From: an uncultured Flavobacterium sp.
GTDB lineage: Bacteria > Bacteroidota > Bacteroidia > Flavobacteriales > Flavobacteriaceae
Reading direction: 5' to 3'
Assembly (NCBI RefSeq): GCF_946482535.1
Contig: NZ_CAMLRU010000025.1
Span: 1 to 20,395, forward strand
Length of the DNA: 20,395 bases
This document shows, one piece after another, positions 1 through 7,518 of the stretch (the first letter of the stretch is position 1; the number at the start of each line of letters is the position of its first letter). The notes beneath the pieces were generated by a model that was given only the letters and a program-made list of their open reading frames with translations, searched no databases and was not told the origin of the DNA. A program made the position numbers and the translations under genes.

Positions 1-784
1 TGTTGGTGATTTTCTCTTCGTCTAAATTGGTGCTGTTGAGTTTAGACAAATCAATATTGATCACATACCGTTGGAATGCACTCTTAGCAAAAGGCATTTT
101 GTTGCGCTCTTCAAATTTCTTTGGGGTAATGTCTTCGTAGTAGTTCCCGTCATTAAGCACCAGTTTCAAAACATTAGAATCTTCACTGCTGATTAATTCT
201 CCTTTTTTGGCTTTGATAACCGTATTGCTGCCCGAACCCATAAACGATTTCTTGTGAATGGTCACTTGGCTAAGGTATCGGCCGTTGTCGCCCGATTTCT
301 TTTCTACTTTGATGCTATAGTTGCCCACTTCACTAAATTGTCCTTCGGCTATAGCCATGGCCGGCTTTACTTGGGCAATGTTTCTTCGGAAGTTGATGAA
401 TTTATATTCGGCAAAGGGAATGACGTTATTGGCAAAGAAGAAGGCCACCAAGCTCAATAACAGGATAAAAATAGTAAGACTGCGCATGGCTCTCTGTAAA
501 GAAATCCCTGAAGACTTCATGGCGGCAAACTCATAGTTCTCGGCTAAGCTACCAAAAGTCATGATAGAAGCCAACAACACGGAAAGCGGTAAAACTAACG
601 GAATGATACTCGGCATCTTGAACAGCAAGAACTTTAGAATCATAAAGATATCCAAATCTTTTCCGGCCAATTCCGAGATAAAGAGCCAAACTACTTGGAG
701 TACGAATATAAAAAACAAGATTACAAATACCGTAGTAAATGTAATCAGGAAAGATTTTAATAAGTACCGGTCAAGTATTTTCAC
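1..784 (-). CDS. LptF/LptG-family lipopolysaccharide export permease, partial (runs off left edge)
   Basis: This is an inner-membrane permease subunit of the LPS transporter (YjgP/YjgQ family), which with the LptB ATPase extracts LPS from the inner membrane. I translated it by hand from the reverse complement: about 261 codons are open from a GTG at 784-782 to the window edge, without a stop. It begins V(M)KILDRYLLKSFL, a typical family start, followed by three hydrophobic segments (about residues 8-30, 44-66 and 97-120) and the soluble periplasmic beta-jellyroll region. The remaining membrane segments and C-terminus lie outside the window. The GTG start is 7 nt after the lolA stop, and no ATG in frame lies closer, so translation is probably coupled. 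I cannot tell LptF from LptG without the rest of the protein. LolA and Lpt genes side by side fit outer-membrane assembly. Confidence 0.88.
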   Translation of the reverse strand, partial: MKILDRYLLKSFLITFTTVFVILFFIFVLQVVWLFISELAGKDLDIFMILKFLLFKMPSIIPLVLPLSVLLASIMTFGSLAENYEFAAMKSSGISLQRAMRSLTIFILLLSLVAFFFANNVIPFAEYKFINFRRNIAQVKPAMAIAEGQFSEVGNYSIKVEKKSGDNGRYLSQVTIHKKSFMGSGSNTVIKAKKGELISSEDSNVLKLVLNDGNYYEDITPKKFEERNKMPFAKSAFQRYVINIDLSKLNSTNLDEEKITN

Positions 785-791
785 CTCGAGC

Positions 792-1433
792 TTAATCTAT
801 TTTGTTGATGTAGTAATTGGGATATTTACTCGCTGCAAAGGTAAACTGATTTTTTGATAATGGCTGATTGGTTTTAAAAGAATTAACAGTCAAAGTGGTT
901 TTAGTCCCGTTTTTGCCCATTTCAATCACATTGTAGATGTTTTTGGTTTGAGAATCGATGCCTAATAATACCTCTTTGCGTTGGTCTTTGGCATTGGTAG
1001 GCACTAATTTGATGTACTGTATTTTACGCCCTTTTACGTCTTGAAGAATGTCCCAGTAGTATTTGTAACCACTATTGAAAAAGGTAAGCATTTTGGCAGG
1101 CGTTACGGTATTTTCATCTTTGTCATTCACACTCGAAATGGTTACTTCTTCGTCTTCGGGTACGATGGTGTAGCTTTTTTTGCCGTCGTATATTTTGGTG
1201 ACGCCTAAGAAGTTCAACACATATTTGTTGCCTTCGAGCACTAAGTTGCCCTTGCTGTCTTTATTGATGTTTTCTTTACTGTTGTAAAGTGAGTATTTAA
1301 AATCGATGGAGATGTTTTTGTAGGTCTTTACCTTAGCGGTAACTTGGTCTAACAAGTCTTTGGCTTTTTTATCTTGTGCATTGGCAGTAAAACTCAACAA
1401 TAGGAGTAATGCAATAGATAGAATCTTGTTCAT
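792..1433 (-). CDS. lolA: LolA-like outer-membrane lipoprotein carrier protein
   Basis: This is a periplasmic chaperone expected to carry lipoproteins from the inner to the outer membrane. The protein starts MNKILSIALLLLLSFTANAQ, a clear Sec signal peptide with cleavage after the AQ end. The mature part has the LolA pattern: an N-terminal amphipathic helix (KKAKDLLDQVTAKVKTYKNI), then beta strands with GNLVLEGNKYVLNF and KIYDGKKSYTIVPEDEEV. I chose the ATG at 1433, which follows the ftsK stop (1437-1435) by one base. An in-frame ATG at 1454 would add MNKIPNK and overlap ftsK by 20 nt, and it would give a less normal signal peptide. The gene sits between ftsK and the Lpt permease and is almost certainly cotranscribed with both. 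The assignment rests on the sequence pattern and position, because LolA is poorly conserved in Bacteroidota. Confidence 0.85.
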   Translation of the reverse strand: MNKILSIALLLLLSFTANAQDKKAKDLLDQVTAKVKTYKNISIDFKYSLYNSKENINKDSKGNLVLEGNKYVLNFLGVTKIYDGKKSYTIVPEDEEVTISSVNDKDENTVTPAKMLTFFNSGYKYYWDILQDVKGRKIQYIKLVPTNAKDQRKEVLLGIDSQTKNIYNVIEMGKNGTKTTLTVNSFKTNQPLSKNQFTFAASKYPNYYINKID

Positions 1434-1434
1434 T

Positions 1435-3885
1435 TTATTGGGTATTTTGTTCATTGTTAAAAAATTGTTCCAAAGAAGCCAGGTCGGTGATGTTCACACT
1501 GCGGGCTTTACTTCCTTCAAACGGACCTACAATTCCGGCGGCTTCGAGCTGGTCTATCAGTCTTCCGGCGCGGTTGTAACCCAGTTTCAGTTTTCTTTGC
1601 AATAATGATGCCGAACCCTGTTGGGCCGTTACAATAATTTCCGCGGCTTCTCTAAACATGCTGTCTCTTTCGGAGATGTCAAACTCCAAATTAACGCCGC
1701 TGCCTTCTTCACCAACGTATTCCGGCAGCAAGTAAGCACTGGCATAAGCTTTTTGAGAACCTATATAGTCAACAATTTTTTCTACTTCAGGCGTGTCTAC
1801 AAAGGCACATTGCACACGCACCAAATCATTCCCGTTAGAATACAGCAAATCTCCGCGACCGATTAATTGGTCAGCGCCTTGGGTATCCAAAATAGTTCTG
1901 GAGTCAATTTTAGAAGTTACTCTAAAAGCAATACGCGCCGGGAAGTTGGCTTTGATAATACCGGTAATCACATTCACCGATGGTCTTTGGGTAGCAATAA
2001 TCAAATGAATTCCGATGGCACGGGCCAATTGGGCCAAACGAGCGATAGGGGTTTCCACTTCTTTACCGGCAGTCATAATCAAATCGGCAAACTCGTCTAC
2101 TACCAATACGATATAAGGCAAGAAACGGTGACCGTTTTCCGGATTCAATTTGCGGGCTTTGAATTTCTCGTTGTATTCTTTGATGTTACGCACCATGGCA
2201 TCTTTTAATAAAGAATAACGGTTGTCCATCTCCAAACAAAGCGAATTTAACGTATTGATTACTTTGGTGTTATCGGTGATAATTGCATCTTCTACATCGG
2301 GTAATTTGGCCAAATAGTGACGCTCTATTTTGTTGAATAAAGTCAACTCTACTTTCTTTGGGTCGACCAAAACAAACTTCACTTCCGCCGGATGTTTTTT
2401 ATACAACAACGAAGTCAATACGGCATTCAATCCCACCGATTTTCCTTGTCCGGTAGCACCCGCCATCAATAGGTGAGGCATTTTCGCCAAATCGACCACA
2501 AAGGTTTCGTTGGAAATGGTTTTCCCTAAAGCGATAGGCAATTCCATTTCGGCTTCTTGGAATTTGGCTGCCGAAATCACGCTCTTCATCGGTACCATGG
2601 TTGGGTTTTTGTTCGGTACCTCAATACCAATAGTTCCTTTTCCCGGAATAGGCGCAATAATACGGATTCCCAAGGCCGAAAGCGATAAAGCGATATCGTC
2701 TTCCAAACTTTTAATTTTAGAAATACGAATCCCGGCTTCGGGCACAATTTCATAAAGTGTAACCGATGGACCAACAGTAGCTTTAATTTGCGCAATATCG
2801 ATTTTATAGTTGCGCAAGGTTTCTACAATGCGGTTTTTATTTTCTTCCAATTCTTCCTGATTGATGGTAATGCCTACAGAAGTGTATTCTTTGAGCAAAT
2901 CAATCGTTGGGAATTTGTAGTTAGACAATTCTAAGGTTGGGTCAAACAAACCAAAATCTTCTACCAATTTGGCGGCTAAATTTTCCTCCATCACATCCTC
3001 ATCAGCGGCTTGCTCAATTACAAAAGCTTCATCATTGGTTTCGATGATTTGTTTTACCGGTTCCGGTTGTGGGGTAGGCGTAACGGTTTTAATCGTAGGT
3101 TCCAAATTAATTTCGGAAGCGTGTTCAATGGTCGGTTTTAGCGTTTCCTTATTGATTTCAAATTGGGAAGTTACCAAAGTAGGTTCTTCGAGTTCTTCCT
3201 CAGTTTCTTCTTTTACGGCAAATTCTTCCAGGTTGTAATCTACGCCTTTGTCATTGGCTCCGGCCATATTGCTGATGTCTTCTTTGAGGTCTTTGTGTTT
3301 CTTTTCGAAGAAAGACTTAATAGCATCGGGTGAGATTTTAATTTTGAAGATTAGGTATACAATGATAGACAGTACCAATAATAAAGCCGTTCCGGTTTTA
3401 CCGATATAATCCTGCAGGAACAAATTCATTTCAAAACCTATGGTTCCGCCCAATTCGGGTAAAGTATAAGCAAAGAAGCCAAACAGTATGGATAAAACCA
3501 CTAAGGCAAACAAATCCCAAAACCAAGTGTTTTTTAATTTGTGAATCGGTAAATCCAAAACCAAGAACGCACCGCTTAAAAACAGTAACTTAACAAACAA
3601 GAAAGCGGAAATCCCAAAACCACGGTAAATAAACAAATCGGCCAAGTAGGCGCCAAATTTGCCCAACCAGTTTTGAACCTCTTCGTTTCGGTCAGTGATG
3701 GCATCAACAGCACTTTGATCTACGCGACCATGCAGGAAGAAGGATATAAAAGAAACCAAAAAAGCTATCGATAACAAAACCAATACAAAACCAAACAGCA
3801 TTCGGTATTGTTTTTTAGTTTTTAGTATTTTAAGTTCCAGATTGGGATCTTTTTCTTTAGTCTCCTTTTTTACTGTTTTTGCCAT
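1435..3885 (-). CDS. ftsK: DNA translocase FtsK
   Basis: This is a septum-anchored ATPase that pumps chromosome termini and promotes XerCD recombination at cell division. The 816-residue protein has four membrane segments (about 29-50, 84-110, 121-141, 164-182) and a charged linker at about 185-315, rich in Glu, Thr and Pro and much shorter than in E. coli. The alpha/beta motor follows, with Walker A GATGQGKS at 476-483 and Walker B VLVVDEFADL around D597/E598. The sequence ATQRPSVNVITG at 631-642 is characteristic of the family. A C-terminal winged-helix gamma domain (about 742-800, LLQRKLKLGYNRAGRLIDQLE) is the part that reads oriented KOPS-like DNA sites. The gene lies 43 nt after dgkA and ends 1 nt before the lolA start. 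Nothing appears truncated. Confidence 0.97.
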   Translation of the reverse strand: MAKTVKKETKEKDPNLELKILKTKKQYRMLFGFVLVLLSIAFLVSFISFFLHGRVDQSAVDAITDRNEEVQNWLGKFGAYLADLFIYRGFGISAFLFVKLLFLSGAFLVLDLPIHKLKNTWFWDLFALVVLSILFGFFAYTLPELGGTIGFEMNLFLQDYIGKTGTALLLVLSIIVYLIFKIKISPDAIKSFFEKKHKDLKEDISNMAGANDKGVDYNLEEFAVKEETEEELEEPTLVTSQFEINKETLKPTIEHASEINLEPTIKTVTPTPQPEPVKQIIETNDEAFVIEQAADEDVMEENLAAKLVEDFGLFDPTLELSNYKFPTIDLLKEYTSVGITINQEELEENKNRIVETLRNYKIDIAQIKATVGPSVTLYEIVPEAGIRISKIKSLEDDIALSLSALGIRIIAPIPGKGTIGIEVPNKNPTMVPMKSVISAAKFQEAEMELPIALGKTISNETFVVDLAKMPHLLMAGATGQGKSVGLNAVLTSLLYKKHPAEVKFVLVDPKKVELTLFNKIERHYLAKLPDVEDAIITDNTKVINTLNSLCLEMDNRYSLLKDAMVRNIKEYNEKFKARKLNPENGHRFLPYIVLVVDEFADLIMTAGKEVETPIARLAQLARAIGIHLIIATQRPSVNVITGIIKANFPARIAFRVTSKIDSRTILDTQGADQLIGRGDLLYSNGNDLVRVQCAFVDTPEVEKIVDYIGSQKAYASAYLLPEYVGEEGSGVNLEFDISERDSMFREAAEIIVTAQQGSASLLQRKLKLGYNRAGRLIDQLEAAGIVGPFEGSKARSVNITDLASLEQFFNNEQNTQ

Positions 3886-3928
3886 TGGTAATGTATAACG
3901 CTATAAAAATAGAAATTAAATCGAATGA

Positions 3929-4303
3929 TTAGATAAATTTCGGAACATAAATGAGTAAACCAATTGCAATTGCGGCTAAGGCGGCAAACATTACGGCACC
4001 TGCGGCGATGTCTTTGATAAACCCAATTTTGTCATGGTATTCCGGATGAATGAAGTCGGCTATTTTCTCTACGGCAGTATTTAAGCTTTCAATTCCTAAA
4101 ACCAGTCCGAAAGCCAGTACTTGCATCATCCATTCATAACGGTCGATGTCAAAGTAAAAGCCGGCAACAATCATGATAATGGCCAAAGAAAATTGCACCA
4201 TCACACTGTGTTCGGTAGTGATGAGTTTGATAGCGCCTTTCATAGCGTAACCCACGCTTTTCAACCGTCCGGTGATAAAGGAATTGTCTTTTTCGAATGC
4301 CAT
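3929..4303 (-). CDS. dgkA: Diacylglycerol kinase family membrane protein (DgkA type)
   Basis: This is a small integral membrane kinase that phosphorylates diacylglycerol or undecaprenol, recycling lipid by-products of envelope synthesis. The 124-residue length fits the family. The signature GIESLNTAVEKIADFI (about 70-85) holds the conserved E72, N75 and E79, and the downstream KDIAAGAVMFAA (97-108) holds the other conserved helix. Three hydrophobic helices are visible (about 34-50, 58-76, 98-118). An amphipathic N-terminus (SFITGRLKSVGYAMKGAIKLITTEHS) includes a Glu-His seen in the family. It starts 8 nt after the tpx stop and precedes ftsK by 43 nt, so it belongs to the same transcript. Whether the substrate is diacylglycerol or undecaprenol cannot be settled from sequence; Gram-positive relatives use undecaprenol. 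Confidence 0.92.
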   Translation of the reverse strand: MAFEKDNSFITGRLKSVGYAMKGAIKLITTEHSVMVQFSLAIIMIVAGFYFDIDRYEWMMQVLAFGLVLGIESLNTAVEKIADFIHPEYHDKIGFIKDIAAGAVMFAALAAIAIGLLIYVPKFI

Positions 4304-4311
4304 AAGTTTGA

Positions 4312-4809
4312 TTATAGTACGGCCAATGCCGATTCGTAGTTAGGTTCGTCAGCAATTTCGGGAACCAATTCGGTGTGTTTTACCACTCCGTTTTCGTCAA
4401 TTACTACTACCGCTCTGGCGTGTAAGCCTTTGAAAACGCCGTCTGCAATTTCCAAGCCATAGTCTTTACCAAAACTTCCGGTATTAAAATCGGAAAGATT
4501 GATTACGTTTTCTAAACCTTCGGCACCGCAAAAACGTTTTTGGGCAAAAGGCAAATCACGGGAAATGCACAATACTTTGGTGTTTTCCAAAGCACTCGCT
4601 TTGGCATTAAAAGTTCTTACCGAAGTAGCACAAGTGCTGGTGTCAATGCTTGGGAATATGTTTAGTACCAATTTGCTTCCTGCAAAATCAGCCAAAGAAG
4701 CGGTACTTAAATCTTGTTTTATTAATTGAAAATCAGGGGCTTTTGAGCCTGTTTTTGGTAACTCACCATTGGTGTTTATAGGGTTTCCACCCAAAGTAAT
4801 TCCTGCCAT
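4312..4809 (-). CDS. tpx: Thiol peroxidase (atypical 2-Cys peroxiredoxin)
   Basis: This enzyme reduces hydrogen peroxide and organic hydroperoxides with electrons from thioredoxin. The 165-residue length is normal for Tpx. The start MAGITLGGNPINTNGELP and APDFQLI are family hallmarks. The peroxidatic cysteine is C60 in NIFPSIDTSTCATSVR and the resolving cysteine is C94 in DLPFAQKRFCGAEG, giving the usual intramolecular pair. It is the first gene of the minus-strand run tpx-dgkA-ftsK-lolA-lpt, with an 8-nt gap to dgkA. A -7 promoter match lies 20 nt upstream of the start. It is divergent from the arsenic operon, and the two share a 155-nt intergenic region. A single promoter ahead of an oxidative-stress gene could therefore drive cell-division and envelope genes downstream, though internal promoters are possible. 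Confidence 0.96.
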   Translation of the reverse strand: MAGITLGGNPINTNGELPKTGSKAPDFQLIKQDLSTASLADFAGSKLVLNIFPSIDTSTCATSVRTFNAKASALENTKVLCISRDLPFAQKRFCGAEGLENVINLSDFNTGSFGKDYGLEIADGVFKGLHARAVVVIDENGVVKHTELVPEIADEPNYESALAVL

Positions 4810-4829
4810 TTTTTATTTTTTTTGATTGC

Positions 4830-4837
4830 CAAAAGTA
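4830..4837 (-). promoter_or_regulatory. Candidate -7 promoter element of tpx
   Basis: Read on the minus strand the octamer is TACTTTTG, an exact match to the flavobacterial -7 consensus TAnnTTTG. It would put the transcript start about 15 nt before the tpx ATG. No TTG -33 element is visible at 17-23 nt spacing, so this rests on the -7 box and its position only. Confidence 0.5.
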
Positions 4838-4846
4838 ATGAAAATA

Positions 4847-4874
4847 TTGGGAATTACGAATTGGGAATTACGAA
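4847..4874. repeat. Perfect 14-bp tandem duplication between tpx and arsR
   Basis: The unit TTGGGAATTACGAA occurs twice, head to tail and without mismatch, followed by a partial third copy (TTATGAA). It lies upstream of both divergent promoters. It may be a slippage-derived repeat or a tandem protein-binding site; nothing in the sequence decides between them. Confidence 0.8.
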
Positions 4875-4909
4875 TTATGAAAGGATAGTTGAGATAAATT
4901 AAAAAACAT

Positions 4910-4947
4910 TTGGTTCGTATTATTGTTTTATCGTAATATTGCAATAT
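4910..4947 (+). promoter_or_regulatory. Candidate ars promoter overlapped by a palindromic ArsR operator
   Basis: TTG at 4910-4912 is followed after 21 nt by TAATATTG at 4934-4941, which differs from the flavobacterial -7 consensus TAnnTTTG at one base. A perfect 12-bp palindrome, ATATTGCAATAT (4936-4947), covers the -7 box. Binding of the ArsR dimer there would block the polymerase until As(III) or Sb(III) releases it, the known mode of this family. The promoter and the operator assignments are inferences from spacing and symmetry. Confidence 0.6.
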
Positions 4948-4964
4948 AAAAATTATAAGAAACC

Positions 4965-5288
4965 ATGGGTGCATCAAAAACCGAATCATTTTCCATAGAA
5001 CAAAACGAAATGGCCACCTTGTTCAAAGCCTTGTCACATCCCGCCAGAATAGCCATTGTTGATTATTTATTGACGGTTGATAGTTGTATTTGCGGCGATA
5101 TTGTCAACGAATTGCCATTGGCACAACCCACGATTTCGCAACATTTAAAGGAACTAAAAAACGCCAATATCATCAAAGGCACGATTGAAGGCACAGCCAT
5201 TTGCTATTGTATCAATCCGGATACTATTAATAAAATTGAAAACCATTTCGGCATGATTCGCCATAAGCTGAAAAGTAAATGTTGTTAA
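4965..5288 (+). CDS. arsR: ArsR/SmtB-family metalloregulator of the ars operon
   Basis: This is a winged-helix repressor that dissociates from DNA on binding As(III)/Sb(III). The 107-residue protein has the usual ALSHPARIAIVDYLL helix (22-36) and a recognition helix within LAQPTISQHLKELKNANII (52-70). The wing sequence is GTIEGTAICYCINPD (72-86). Possible metalloid ligands are C41 and C43, in SCICGDIV at the start of the DNA-binding helix and therefore in the place of the CxC motif of classical ArsR. C80/C82 in the wing and a C-terminal C106-C107 are further cysteine pairs. It is the first gene of a five-gene operon and sits 17 nt after a palindrome overlapping its own promoter, so autorepression is expected. 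Arsenic specificity is inferred from the operon content and the CxC. Confidence 0.93.
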   Translation: MGASKTESFSIEQNEMATLFKALSHPARIAIVDYLLTVDSCICGDIVNELPLAQPTISQHLKELKNANIIKGTIEGTAICYCINPDTINKIENHFGMIRHKLKSKCC

Positions 5289-5371
5289 AGGTTTAACGCC
5301 GGGTGATGGAAGTTAGATGTTTCCATTTTGGCTTAAATATTTAATATCTAATATTTAAAATCTAATATTAA

Positions 5372-5848
5372 ATGAAATTATCAGAAATTAAAAACGAATT
5401 AAAAAGCTTGACTACTATAGCTTTTCAATTGCCTAACGGCGATTTGGTGCCGAGTCATTTTCATGTGACCGAAGTGGGTAAAGTGACCAAACATTTTATC
5501 GATTGCGGTGGTACGGTTCGCCAAGAAGAAGTAATAAATTTTCAGTTGTGGGAAGCCAACGATTACGACCATCGATTGCATCCTGAGAAGTTGGTACACA
5601 TTATAGAACTTTCGGAAAAAGTATTGGCCTTGCCCGATGCCGAAATTGAAGTCGAATACCAAATGAAAGACACCATCGGGAAATTCAACTTGGATTTTGA
5701 CGGTACCAATTTCCTGTTGACCTCAAAACAAACCGATTGCTTGGCCAAAGATAATTGCGGTATTCCGCCTGAAAAAATGAAAGTCAAAATAGGCGAGTGG
5801 AAACCCAAAGAAACTTCTTGTTGTTCGCCTAATTCGGGTTGTTGTTAA
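5372..5848 (+). CDS. DUF6428 family protein, cysteine-rich C-terminus, ars-operon accessory gene
   Basis: I recognise this as a DUF6428-type protein, a family seen next to arsR in Bacteroidota; no biochemical function is known to me. The 158 residues have no signal peptide or membrane segment, so it is cytoplasmic. Notable residues are HFH at 29-31 and C45 (FIDCGG). C123 and C129 lie in a DCLAKDNCG segment, and the tail CCSPNSGCC (150-158) carries two vicinal Cys pairs. Vicinal thiols are good As(III) ligands, so a metallochaperone, a thiol buffer or a role in handing arsenite to the exporter is plausible, but this is inference. It lies 83 nt after arsR and 9 nt before acr3. The AT-rich gap before it carries a short hairpin (ATGGAA/TTCCAT, 5306-5326) and two copies of ATCTAATATT. 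Confidence 0.85.
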   Translation: MKLSEIKNELKSLTTIAFQLPNGDLVPSHFHVTEVGKVTKHFIDCGGTVRQEEVINFQLWEANDYDHRLHPEKLVHIIELSEKVLALPDAEIEVEYQMKDTIGKFNLDFDGTNFLLTSKQTDCLAKDNCGIPPEKMKVKIGEWKPKETSCCSPNSGCC

Positions 5849-5857
5849 GCAAATCAG

Positions 5858-6898
5858 ATGAAAAAGAGACTAGGATTTTTAGACCGATTTTTAACGCTGT
5901 GGATTTTTCTGGCGATGTTAGTTGGTGTTGGAATAGGGTATTTTATACCTGATTCCGCTGATTTTATCCATTCGTTTTCTTCAGGAACGACTAATATTCC
6001 TTTGGCAATCGGATTAATCCTGATGATGTATCCGCCATTGACCAAAATCGATTTTTCTAAAGTGCCGCAAATGTTCAAACAGCCTAAATTACTCACGGCT
6101 TCCTTTTTCATCACTTGGATAGTCGGTCCGTTTTTGATGTTTTTATTGGCCACCTTTTTTCTGAAAGACTATCCCGAATATATGACCGGTTTAATCATTA
6201 TTGGCATCGCGCCTTGTATTGCCATGGTGATTGTTTGGAACGAATTGGCCGAAGGCAACCGAGAATTAACCGCCGGTTTAATCGGAATAAACAGTTTGCT
6301 GCAGGTGTTTTTTTTCAGTTTATATGCTTACTTATATTTGAAAATAATGCTGCCGTTGTTCGGTATCGATGGATTAGAATTAAACGTAACAGTAGCTGAA
6401 ATAGCTCAAACCGTAGGCATTTATTTAGGCATTCCGTTTGCCTTGGCCGTGGTTAGCAGATTTGCGATAAAGAGATATTTGGGGGAAAAGTTTTTCAACC
6501 AAAAGTTTCTTCCTTTTGTTTCTCCAATTACTCTGATTGCGTTGCTTTTTACGATAGTTGTGATGTTTAGTTTGAAAGGCGAAATGATAATCGATTTGCC
6601 TCTGGATGTGATTCGAATAGCCATTCCGTTAGTCATATTCTTTGCCGTTATGTTCTTTTTGATGTTTTTTGTATCGAAGAAAATCGGGGCGAATTATAGA
6701 GATGCAACGGCTTTATCGTTTACCGCTTCGGGGAATAATTTTGAGTTAGCAATAGCGGTTTCTATCGGGGTTTTCGGCATTAATAGCGGACAAGCTTTTG
6801 CCGGAGTTATCGGGCCTTTGGTAGAAGTACCGGCCTTGATCATCTTAGTTAATGTAGCTTTTTGGCTCAGAAAAAAATATTTTAGCAAAAACGTTTAG
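5858..6898 (+). CDS. acr3: ACR3-family arsenite efflux permease
   Basis: This inner-membrane antiporter expels As(OH)3/arsenite. The 346-residue protein has about ten hydrophobic helices, as expected. The conserved exporter cysteine is C120 in IIIGIAPCIAMVIVWNELAEG, and the conserved acidic residue of the late helix is E323 in GVIGPLVEVPALI. The motif ALSFTASGNNFELAIA (285-300) is also diagnostic of ACR3. It follows the DUF6428 gene by 9 nt and precedes the methyltransferase by 5 nt, so both flanks look cotranscribed and translationally close. This is the ACR3 (BART superfamily) type and not the unrelated ArsB antiporter, although it is sometimes labelled arsB in annotations. No ArsA ATPase is present, so export should be driven by the membrane potential or proton gradient. 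Confidence 0.95.
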   Translation: MKKRLGFLDRFLTLWIFLAMLVGVGIGYFIPDSADFIHSFSSGTTNIPLAIGLILMMYPPLTKIDFSKVPQMFKQPKLLTASFFITWIVGPFLMFLLATFFLKDYPEYMTGLIIIGIAPCIAMVIVWNELAEGNRELTAGLIGINSLLQVFFFSLYAYLYLKIMLPLFGIDGLELNVTVAEIAQTVGIYLGIPFALAVVSRFAIKRYLGEKFFNQKFLPFVSPITLIALLFTIVVMFSLKGEMIIDLPLDVIRIAIPLVIFFAVMFFLMFFVSKKIGANYRDATALSFTASGNNFELAIAVSIGVFGINSGQAFAGVIGPLVEVPALIILVNVAFWLRKKYFSKNV

Positions 6899-6903
6899 AT
6901 TTT

Positions 6904-7515
6904 ATGGATAGAAAAGCACACTGGGAAAACGTATTTTCCACTAAAACCGAAAAAGAGGTGAGTTGGTACCAAGAATACCCCAAAACCTCAGTCGATTTTA
7001 TCACGGCTTTGCAATTGCCTTTGGATGCGAAAATCATTGACATTGGCGGTGGCGACAGTTATTTGATGGATGCTTTATTGGATTTGGGTTATACCAATCT
7101 GACTTTACTGGATATTTCTGCGAAAGCCATTGAAAGAATCAAGAGTAGGTTAGGCGATAAGGCTTCGAAAGTAACTTTTATCGTTTCGGATATTCTAGAT
7201 TTTGAACCTACTGAGCGTTATGATTTTTGGCATGACCGGGCTTGTTTTCACTTTTTGACCCAAACCCATCAAATTGAGAAATATGTCAAAATTGTAAATA
7301 AGGCTGTGGCCAATGAAGGAAAGTTGTTCATGGGTACTTTCTCGGATAACGGACCCAAAAAATGCAGTGGTTTGGAAATCACCCAATACAATATGGAAAG
7401 TTTGCGTTTTGTATTTGAAAAAGATTTTGAACTAACCGGCTGTTTTACTGAAGAACACCAAACGCCTTTTGACACCACCCAAAATTTCCTTTTTTGCGGA
7501 TTTAAAAGAAAATAA
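6904..7515 (+). CDS. Class I SAM-dependent methyltransferase in the ars operon (not ArsM)
   Basis: This is a 203-residue Rossmann-fold methyltransferase. SAM-binding motif I is IDIGGGDSYL (45-54), the acidic residue ending strand 2 is D70 (LTLLDIS), and SDILDF (95-100) fits motif III. The next signature is FWHDRACFHFLT (108-119), followed by GPKKCSGLEITQY (150-162). Four cysteines (C114, C154, C180, C198) are spread over the catalytic half. The protein lacks the length and the Cys pattern of ArsM arsenite methyltransferases, so As(III) methylation should not be assumed. It lies 5 nt after acr3 and 3 nt before arsC, which ties its expression to arsenic. Its substrate is unknown. A thiol, a metalloid or a small-molecule target are all open, and the family CSGL motif suggests a group of related enzymes that occurs elsewhere too. 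Confidence 0.88.
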   Translation: MDRKAHWENVFSTKTEKEVSWYQEYPKTSVDFITALQLPLDAKIIDIGGGDSYLMDALLDLGYTNLTLLDISAKAIERIKSRLGDKASKVTFIVSDILDFEPTERYDFWHDRACFHFLTQTHQIEKYVKIVNKAVANEGKLFMGTFSDNGPKKCSGLEITQYNMESLRFVFEKDFELTGCFTEEHQTPFDTTQNFLFCGFKRK

Positions 7516-7518
7516 AAG

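Noticed and set aside
254..857. Plus-strand open frames of about 70-100 codons opposite the left end
   Set aside because: They are antisense to the Lpt permease, whose translation is clear on the other strand.
2969..3238. Plus-strand Ser-rich open frame of 89 codons
   Set aside because: It is the antisense shadow of the Glu-rich FtsK linker; its composition follows from the opposite strand.
6904..7515. Arsenite methyltransferase (ArsM)
   Set aside because: The protein is too short and lacks the ArsM cysteine pattern and C-terminal domain.
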